DNA of 64,000 bases. Source: an uncultured Olsenella sp. (GTDB lineage: Bacteria; Actinomycetota; Coriobacteriia; Coriobacteriales; Atopobiaceae). Under the pieces are notes generated by a model. The model saw nothing but the letters and a program-made list of their open reading frames with translations, did not search any database and was not told the origin of the DNA. The position numbers were made by a program, and so were the translations under genes. Shown in pieces: positions 58,132-64,000 of the stretch (position 1 is the stretch's first letter; every line of letters starts with the position of its first letter). The stretch covers positions 1-64,000 of the forward strand of contig CASEHX010000026.1 in the NCBI GenBank assembly GCA_949287905.1, written 5' to 3'.

Positions 58132-59845
58132 GCGGGAGAAGAGCGTCAACACCCTCGAGAGCCCGGTGACCGAGGTCGCCGCGGAGTTTCCCGAGCGCCA
58201 CGTCCTGATCAAGTGCCCGGGGTGCCGTCGCGTCATCGACCAGTCCAAGCTCGAGGAGAACCTCGAGGTGTGCCCGCGCTGCGGCCGCCACCTGCGTGTC
58301 TCCGGGCGCAAGCGCATGCGCATCACCGTCGACCCCGGCACCTTCGAGGAGTGGGACCGCAGCCTCGCGGCCACGGACTTCCTGGAGTTCCCTGGCTATG
58401 CCGAGAAGCTCGAGGCAGCTCGTGAGAAGAGCCACGAGAACGACGGCGTGGTCTGCGGCCGCGGCAAGATCGGCGGTCACGACTGCGCCCTCTTCTTCAT
58501 GAACGCAGAGTTCATGATGGGCTCGATGGGCTCCGTGGTGGGCGAGAAGATCACGCGCACCTTCGAGCATGCCACCGAGCTGGGGCTTCCCGTCGTGGGC
58601 TTCACCGTCTCCGGCGGCGCCCGCATGCAGGAGGGCACCACCTCGCTCATGCAGATGGCCAAGGTCTCCGCGGCGGTGCGCCGCCACGGCGAGGCGGGGC
58701 TTCTCTACGTGACCGTGCTCACCGACCCCACCACCGGCGGCGTCACGGCGAGCTTTGCCATGGAGGGAGACATCATCCTCGCCGAGCCCGAGGCACTCGT
58801 CGCCTTTGCGGGTCCGCGCGTGATCGAGCAGACCACGCACAAGCGTCTGCCCGCCGGGTTCCAGCGTTCCGAGTTCCTGCTCGAGCACGGATTCTGCGAC
58901 CTCATCGTGGAGCGCAAGGACATGGTGGCCACCCTCGCCGAGCTTCTCGCCCTGCACGAGGGCAAGGCGCCCGGCCCGGATGCGCCCCACGCGCTGGCGT
59001 ACGAGGAGCCCCGTCGCGGGCGCGGCGCGCGCCCCAAGCGCGCCCCCGAGCCCGAGAGCGCCTACGACATCGTCAAGCTCACGCGCTCCACTGAGCGAGC
59101 CACCGCCCTCGAGCTCATCGAGCGCGGCTGGGACGGCTTCGTGGAGCTTCACGGCGACCGCCTCTTTGCCGACGACGCCGCCATCGTGGCGGGCATCGCC
59201 TGGAGGGGCGGGCGCGTCATGACTGTCATCGCCATCGAGCGCGGCAACACCACCAAGGAGCGCGTGCGCCGCAACTTTGGCATGGCCCACCCGGAGGGCT
59301 ACCGCAAGGCGCTGCGACTCATGCGCCAGGCCGAGAAGTTCGGGCGTCCCGTGGTCTGCCTCGTCGACACCTCCGGCGCCTACTGCGGGATCGGCGCCGA
59401 GGAGCGCGGCCAGGGCGAGGCCATCGCCACCAACCTCGTTGCCATGAGCGGCCTGCGCACGCCCGTCGTGAGCGTGGTGGTGGGCGAGGGCGGATCGGGC
59501 GGCGCGCTGGCGCTTGCCGTGGCCGACCGCGTCTTCATGCTCGGCAGCGCCGCGTACTCCGTGGTCAGCCCCGAGGGCTGCGCCTCGATCCTCTGGAAGG
59601 ACACCAAGCGCGCCGGAGACGCTGCGGCGGCGCTGCACATCACGGCACCCGACCTCGCCAGCCTGGGGCTCGTCGACGGCGTGGTGTCCGACTTCGGCCT
59701 CACGCACACCGAGATTGCCCACGACCTCGTGCGTGAGGTCGAGCATGCGCTGGACGAGCTCTCCGGCCTCCCGGCCGACGAGCTCACGGCAAGGCGCTAC
59801 GAAAAGTTCCGTGCGATGGGAGGCGACCACATATGCTCGCTCTAG
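58124..59845 (+). CDS. accDA: Acetyl-CoA carboxylase carboxyltransferase, beta-alpha fusion
   Basis: A 573-residue fusion of the two carboxyltransferase subunits. Residues 1-~295 are AccD with zinc cysteines 31, 34, 50 and 53 (CPGC...CPRC) and SGGARMQEGTTSLMQM. A basic linker (RRGRGARPKRAPEPE) leads to AccA from about 310: ELHGDRLFADD, TKERVRRNFGMAHPEGYRKA, DTSGAYCGIGAEERGQGEA and GEGGSGGALAL. E. coli encodes the two separately. It overlaps degV by 13 bases. Confidence 0.95.
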
Positions 59846-60651
59846 TTACGGACTCCACCTGCGGCCTCACGCGCAACGAGGCGGCTGAGCTGGGCGTTGA
59901 CGTGCTGCCGATGGGCTATGCCGCCGGCGTCTCTCGCCGCGCCGAGGGCTTTGTCGGCGAGAACGGCGACTACGCCCCCGCCCTGCGCTCCGGAGGCCTG
60001 GTGACCACCGAGGCGGTTCGCCCCTCCGCCTTCGAGCGCGTCTTCCGCCGCAACCTCGAGTCGGGCAACGAGGTGCTCTGCATCACGATCTCCTCGCGCC
60101 TCTCCGGCACGTTCCGCAGCGCCGAGCAGGCCGCGGAGGCGGTGGGCGGCGAGCACGTGACGGTCTTCGACTCTTGGGGGACGGCCGGTGCCCTTGAGTT
60201 CCTCGTTCGCAGGGCGCGGGCCCTTGCCAACGCCGGCAGCTCCGTCGCGCAGATCGTGGAGGAGCTCTCGGCCCTGCGCGCGGGAGCGCGCATCGTCTTC
60301 TCCGTGCCCGACATGGTCGCACTCTCCCGCAGCGGCCGCCTCGGCGCCATTCGTCGCGCGGTGGCGACGAAGCTCAACCGCTATCCCGTGATGACGCTCT
60401 CCGAGGGCGGCATCGTCAAGCTCGCCGACGGTCGCGGTGCCCGCGGCATGGCGGCGGCGATGGCCGAGCAGGTGCCCGAGGGCACGACCGAGCTCTTGGT
60501 CTCGCACTTCGGCCCGCGCGGCGTGGAGGCGCGCGAGGTCCTTCTCGCCGCGCGAGAGCGCTTCCCGGAGGCCCACCTGCGCGTGAAGGACGGCGGCCCC
60601 GTGCTCTCCAAGCACCTTGGCCTGGGTGCCGTCGCGCTTGCCTGGGCGTAG
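59833..60651 (+). CDS. DegV-family fatty-acid-binding protein
   Basis: A 272-residue DegV/FakB-type protein. ALVTDSTCGLT at the N-terminus, GLVTTEAVRPS, CITISSRLSGTFRSAEQA and VFDSWGTAGA line the fatty-acid head-group pocket; ALSRSGRLGA is also typical. In Firmicutes FakB presents exogenous fatty acids to the kinase FakA. Its overlap with accDA ties lipid uptake to synthesis. fakA is not in the window. Confidence 0.9.
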   Translation: MLALVTDSTCGLTRNEAAELGVDVLPMGYAAGVSRRAEGFVGENGDYAPALRSGGLVTTEAVRPSAFERVFRRNLESGNEVLCITISSRLSGTFRSAEQAAEAVGGEHVTVFDSWGTAGALEFLVRRARALANAGSSVAQIVEELSALRAGARIVFSVPDMVALSRSGRLGAIRRAVATKLNRYPVMTLSEGGIVKLADGRGARGMAAAMAEQVPEGTTELLVSHFGPRGVEAREVLLAARERFPEAHLRVKDGGPVLSKHLGLGAVALAWA

Positions 60652-60666
60652 GATTCGTTGCTGATC

Positions 60667-60747
60667 GCGCCGGGACGCCGGGCGTGCACGCGGAAGTGCT
60701 TTGCTTTGCTCAGAAACTTCCGCTTCGCACGCCCGGCGTCCCGGCGC
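60667..60747. repeat. Perfect 21-bp inverted repeat after degV
   Basis: Arms at 60667-60687 and 60727-60747 (GCGCCGGGACGCCGGGCGTG start) are perfect inverses; an inner pair GCGGAAGT/ACTTCCGC is nested at 60690-60697 and 60716-60723. It follows the degV stop codon by 15 bases and probably ends the fab operon transcript or is another palindromic element. The gap 60652-61465 contains this, two more elements, a minisatellite and a promoter, but no gene. Confidence 0.88.
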
Positions 60748-60798
60748 CACCCGTTTCTCGCCGCGGGGCGGCGGGCCCCGTCCGGACGGTCCCGCCCG

Positions 60799-60947
60799 CG
60801 ACGGTTATGCGCAACTACGACAGTTGTGTACAACTGCGTCGGTTGTGCGCACTTCGCACGTTCACAAATCCGCAGCTAGACGCCTTGGCGAGAAAAACCT
60901 CTTCTCGCAACACCGCGCACAACCGGCGCGATCGCGCATAACCGACG
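60799..60947. repeat. Palindromic element with GGTTATGCGCA arms
   Basis: Left arm from 60799 (CGACGGTTATGCGCAAC) with a partial duplication (GTCGGTTGTGCGCA at 60838-60851), right arm ending at 60947 (CGCGCATAACCGACG). The interior has the core in reverse orientation (AAATCCGCAGCTAGACG) and a TTGGCGAGAAAAACCTCTTCTCGC hairpin region. The arms resemble those at 49134, not the GCACGAGC family. Confidence 0.85.
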
Positions 60948-61030
60948 AAGCCGCCCTCGGCCCGCGCCCGCCGCGGCCCGCTCGTCCTTCTCGCCCGCAT
61001 CCGCGCCCGTGCCCGTGCCCACGCCCGGCC

Positions 61031-61119
61031 CTCTCCAATAACACGCAGAATTACCTTCAACAACGTATATCCGCAGGAAAGTTTTTCGGAAAAGTCCAAT
61101 TCTGCGTGTTATTTGAGAG
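61031..61119. repeat. Palindromic element with AACACGCAGAATT arms
   Basis: 22-bp arms at 61031-61052 and 61098-61119 match 21/22. The interior is short, with the core in reverse orientation (GTATATCCGCAGGAAAG) and TTTTTCGGAAAA. This is a third arm type around the same core. Confidence 0.88.
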
Positions 61120-61131
61120 GAGGGGGAGAGG

Positions 61132-61287
61132 GAGAAGCGCGTGGGGCCGCAGCCGAGAAGCGCGTGGGCTCGCAGCCCGGAAGCGCGTGGGGCCGCAGCC
61201 GAGAAGCGCGTGGGCCCGCAACCGAAAAGCGCGCGCAGCCCGGAAGCGCGTGGGGCCGCAGCCGAAAAGCGCGTGCGCCCGCCCGCC
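61132..61287. repeat. 23-bp minisatellite, seven units
   Basis: Units of 23 bp (GAGAAGCGCGTGGGGCCGCA start) at 61132, 61155, 61178, 61201 and 61241, with a 17-base shortened unit at 61224 and a diverged 24-base unit at 61264. It lies next to a palindromic element, as the tandem repeats at 1277, 8382 and 15430 do. Confidence 0.9.
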
Positions 61288-61345
61288 GCCCGCGGCCTCG
61301 CGTGAACTCCTCGTGGAGAATGGATACGCCCGGCCCCGTGGCGTT

Positions 61346-61374
61346 TTGACAACAGCCATGCATGCGCGTAATCT
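61346..61374 (+). promoter_or_regulatory. Promoter of rpsL-rpsG-fusA
   Basis: TTGACA at 61346-61351 and TAATCT at 61369-61374, spaced 17 bases, 91 bases before rpsL. AATGGATACGCCCGG lies at 61319-61333, as it does upstream of the tuf-cluster promoter. Confidence 0.85.
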
Positions 61375-61465
61375 TCACCGTTGCGTCAATCCGGGGCAGA
61401 GGTGCTGCTCGGCCCTTGAATACGAGTAAAAGAGCACGTAGTCGATAGTACAGAAGGAGAGAGCT

Positions 61466-61837
61466 TTGCCTACTATCAACCAGCTGGTCCGCAAGGGCCG
61501 CATGAGCGTCAAGGCCAAGTCCAAGAACGCCGCCCTGCAGCACAACCCCCAGAAGCGTGGCGTCTGCACCCGCGTCTTCACCACCACCCCCAAGAAGCCG
61601 AACTCCGCTCTTCGTAAGGTCGCCCGTGTGCGCCTCGTGAACGGCATCGAGGTCACCGCCTACATCCCCGGCGAGGGCCACAACCTCCAGGAGCACTCCA
61701 TCGTCCTCATCCGCGGCGGCCGCGTCCGTGACCTCCCCGGTGTCCGCTACAAGATCATCCGTGGCGCCTACGACTGCGCCGCCGTCCAGAACCGCCAGAA
61801 GGCCCGTTCTCGCTACGGCACCAAGCGCCCCAAGTAG
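61466..61837 (+). CDS. rpsL: Ribosomal protein S12
   Basis: A 123-residue S12 of the decoding centre. [27 protein letters not shown] and [12 protein letters not shown] are typical, with lysines present at the positions linked to streptomycin sensitivity. The start is TTG 61466 with AGAAGGAGAGA upstream; no ATG fits. Confidence 0.97.
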   Translation: MPTINQLVRKGRMSVKAKSKNAALQHNPQKRGVCTRVFTTTPKKPNSALRKVARVRLVNGIEVTAYIPGEGHNLQEHSIVLIRGGRVRDLPGVRYKIIRGAYDCAAVQNRQKARSRYGTKRPK

Positions 61838-61879
61838 TCCCGCCGCATATCTGATCGCACTCACTGAAGGAGATACACC

Positions 61880-62356
61880 ATGCCGCGTCGTGCAGCAGCC
61901 AAGAACCACCGTCGTGAGGTCCAGCCTGACGCCGTTTACAACAACCGTCTTGTGACCCAGCTCATCAACAAGGTCCTTCTCGACGGCAAGAAGTCCACCG
62001 CCGAGCGCATCGTCTACGGCGCCTTCAACATCGTTGCCGAGAAGAGCGGCGAGGACGCCCTCTCCGTCTTCAAGAAGGCCATGGACAACGTCCGCCCGAC
62101 CCTCGAGGTCAAGCCCAAGCGCGTGGGTGGCGCCACCTACCAGGTGCCGATGGAGGTCAACTCCCGTCGCGCCACCACCCTCGCCATTCGCTGGATGGTC
62201 AACTTCTCGCGTGCCCGCAAGGAGAAGACCATGGCCGAGCGTCTCGCCAACGAGATCCTCGACGCCTCCAACGGCGTCGGCGCCTCCATCAAGAAGCGCG
62301 AGGACCTCTTCAAGATGGCCGAGGCCAACCGCGCCTTCTCTCACTACCGCTTCTAG
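61880..62356 (+). CDS. rpsG: Ribosomal protein S7
   Basis: A 158-residue S7 that nucleates the 30S head. [39 protein letters not shown] and [20 protein letters not shown] are diagnostic. The ATG at 61880 follows GAAGGAGATACACC. Confidence 0.97.
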   Translation: MPRRAAAKNHRREVQPDAVYNNRLVTQLINKVLLDGKKSTAERIVYGAFNIVAEKSGEDALSVFKKAMDNVRPTLEVKPKRVGGATYQVPMEVNSRRATTLAIRWMVNFSRARKEKTMAERLANEILDASNGVGASIKKREDLFKMAEANRAFSHYRF

Positions 62357-62380
62357 TCCGCGAGAACGAGGAGAAGCCAC

Positions 62381-64000
62381 ATGGCAAAGGTTAAGTACAA
62401 GCTCGAGGACCTCCGCAACATCGGCATCATGGCCCACATCGATGCCGGCAAGACCACCACGACGGAGCGCATCCTCTACTACACGGGCAAGACCCACAAG
62501 ATCGGCGAGGTTCACGACGGCGCCGCCACCATGGACTGGATGGTCCAGGAGCAGGAGCGCGGCGTGACCATCACCTCCGCGGCCACCACGTGCTTCTGGA
62601 AGGACCACGTCATCCAGATCATCGACACCCCGGGCCACGTTGACTTCACGTCCGAGGTCGAGCGCTGCCTGCGCGTCCTCGACGGTGCCGTTGCGGTCTT
62701 CGACGCCGTTGCCGGCGTTCAGCCGCAGTCCGAGACCGTCTGGCGTCAGGCCACCACGTACGGCGTTCCCCGCATCGCGTTCATCAACAAGTATGACCGC
62801 ATCGGCGCCGACTTCTTCCATGCCATTGAGACCATGAAGGACCGCCTGCACGCCAACGCCGTGGCGGCCCAGATCCCGATGGGCGCCGAGAACAACTTCT
62901 GGGGTCTCGTCGACCTGGTCACCATGACCGCGTGGGACTTCAAGGAGGACGCCAAGGGCATGATCTACCCCGAGGCCATGGACGCCATCCCCGAGGAGTT
63001 CGTGGACCTCGCCAACGAGAAGCGCGAGGAGCTTCTCGACGCCGCCTCCAACTTCTCCGACGAGATCATGGAGGCCGTGCTCGAGGAGGCCGAGATTCCC
63101 GTCGACACCCTTAAGGCCGCCCTGCGCAAGGGCGTCATCGACGGCGAGCTCAACCTCGTCTTCGTGGGCTCCGCCTACAAGAACAAGGGCATCCAGGAGC
63201 TCCTCGACGCCGTCGTGGACTACCTCCCCAGCCCGCTCGACGTCACCGAGATCGACGGCACCACGCTCAAGGGCGAGAAGGACGTGCGTCACGCCGACCC
63301 GAAGGAGCCCTTCGCGGCCCTCGCCTTCAAGATCATGACCGACCCCTACGTCGGCAAGCTCACCTACATCCGCGTCTACTCCGGTCAGGCCGAGGCGGGC
63401 TCCTACGTCTACAACTCGGTCAAGGACAACCGCGAGCGTCTGGGCCGCATCCTCGAGATGAACGCCAACGAGCGCGTTGACCGTGACGCCTGCTCCGCCG
63501 GTGACATCGTCGCCTGCGTCGGCCTCAAGAACACCACCACCGGCGAGACCCTCTGCGACGAGAAGCACCCGATCATCCTCGAGTCCATCGAGTTCGCCAC
63601 GCCGGTCATCTCCGTTGCCGTTGAGCCCAAGACCAAGGCCGAGCAGGACAAGATGTCCGTGGGCCTGGCCAAGCTCGCCGAGGAGGACCCGACGTTCCAG
63701 GTCCACACCGACCACGAGACCGGCCAGACCATCATCTCCGGCATGGGCGAGCTTCACCTCGAGATCATCGTCGACCGTCTGCGTCGCGAGTTCAAGGTCG
63801 ACTGCAACGTCGGCAAGCCGCAGGTCGCCTACCGCGAGACCGCCGGCAAGGCCGTCATGCACGCCGAGGGCAAGTTCGTCCGCCAGTCCGGCGGCCGCGG
63901 CCAGTACGGCCACGCCGTCATCGACATGGAGCCCAACGAGGAGGGCAAGGGCTACGAGTTCGAGAACGCCATCGTCGGTGGCGTGATCCCGAAGGAGTAC
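62381..64000 (+). CDS. fusA: Elongation factor G, 5' part
   Basis: The first 540 codons of EF-G, cut by the window end. G1 is [29 protein letters not shown] is switch I, DTPGHVDF is G3 and NKYD ([12 protein letters not shown]) is G4, where most EF-G have NKMD. Domain II ([26 protein letters not shown]) and domain III ([14 protein letters not shown]) follow, and the start of domain IV. The ATG at 62381 follows GAGGAGAAGCC. It catalyses ribosome translocation. Confidence 0.97.
   Translation, partial: MAKVKYKLEDLRNIGIMAHIDAGKTTTTERILYYTGKTHKIGEVHDGAATMDWMVQEQERGVTITSAATTCFWKDHVIQIIDTPGHVDFTSEVERCLRVLDGAVAVFDAVAGVQPQSETVWRQATTYGVPRIAFINKYDRIGADFFHAIETMKDRLHANAVAAQIPMGAENNFWGLVDLVTMTAWDFKEDAKGMIYPEAMDAIPEEFVDLANEKREELLDAASNFSDEIMEAVLEEAEIPVDTLKAALRKGVIDGELNLVFVGSAYKNKGIQELLDAVVDYLPSPLDVTEIDGTTLKGEKDVRHADPKEPFAALAFKIMTDPYVGKLTYIRVYSGQAEAGSYVYNSVKDNRERLGRILEMNANERVDRDACSAGDIVACVGLKNTTTGETLCDEKHPIILESIEFATPVISVAVEPKTKAEQDKMSVGLAKLAEEDPTFQVHTDHETGQTIISGMGELHLEIIVDRLRREFKVDCNVGKPQVAYRETAGKAVMHAEGKFVRQSGGRGQYGHAVIDMEPNEEGKGYEFENAIVGGVIPKEY

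Overview
The window is a continuous stretch of a high-GC actinobacterial chromosome. Gene content and order (tilS-hpt-ftsH, cysS-rlmB-yacP, secE-nusG-rplKA-rplJL-rpoBC, rpsL-rpsG-fusA), strong GAGGAGG-type ribosome binding sites, GTG/TTG starts and gene fusions suggest class Coriobacteriia, probably an Olsenella/Atopobium-like member of the Atopobiaceae. That placement is an inference from protein character; no 16S gene is present. No prophage, integrase, insertion sequence or CRISPR array was seen. Almost everything is housekeeping, so the novelty lies in intergenic repeats and domain fusions.

Layout. 0-16 kb: a 41-bp tandem array, a WalJ-like hydrolase, tilS-hpt-ftsH, an aminotransferase, a PHP phosphatase, xthA, an orphan PD-(D/E)XK-like protein, a sirtuin, a patatin, a folP-folK fusion overlapping a biotin-ligase-like half protein, and coaX. 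16-34 kb: rpmE with a hairpin leader, a membrane protein, prfA-prmC-tsaC, a membrane-anchored spermidine-synthase-like protein, tatA with a zinc ribbon, greA, a lysS-HD fusion, clpC, disA-ispD-ispF, cysS-rlmB-yacP. 34-49 kb: tRNA-Thr/Tyr/Thr/Met-tuf, rpmG, tRNA-Trp, secE-nusG, rplKA, rplJL and rpoBC. 49-61 kb: an interrupted birA facing away from a complete type II fatty-acid operon, fabH-acpP-fabK-fabD-fabG-fabF-accB-fabZ-accC-accDA-degV. 61-64 kb: rpsL-rpsG-fusA, with fusA cut by the window end.

The most striking non-coding signal is a set of about 120-150 bp intergenic palindromic elements, at least 15 copies. Most have arms built on GACTTTTGCACGAGC with its inverse, an internal CTTCTCGC/GCGAGAAG hairpin, and a core resembling TACCTGCRCATATGCGAAA in either orientation. 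Several copies keep the core but have unrelated, internally matched arms. Two further families of perfect short palindromes (TGATTCAAAAGGGG and GTGACAAAGGGGT arms) sit right behind stop codons, four of them inside the fatty-acid operon, and a longer element with the second arm type interrupts birA.

Among proteins, the C-terminus of RNA polymerase beta' carries a segment that aligns by eye with the alpha-subunit C-terminal DNA-binding domain. LysRS carries a complete HD-phosphohydrolase-like domain, TatA ends in a four-cysteine zinc ribbon, L31 has a long charged tail, and FolP-FolK and AccD-AccA are fused. All comparisons were made by eye; no database was searched.
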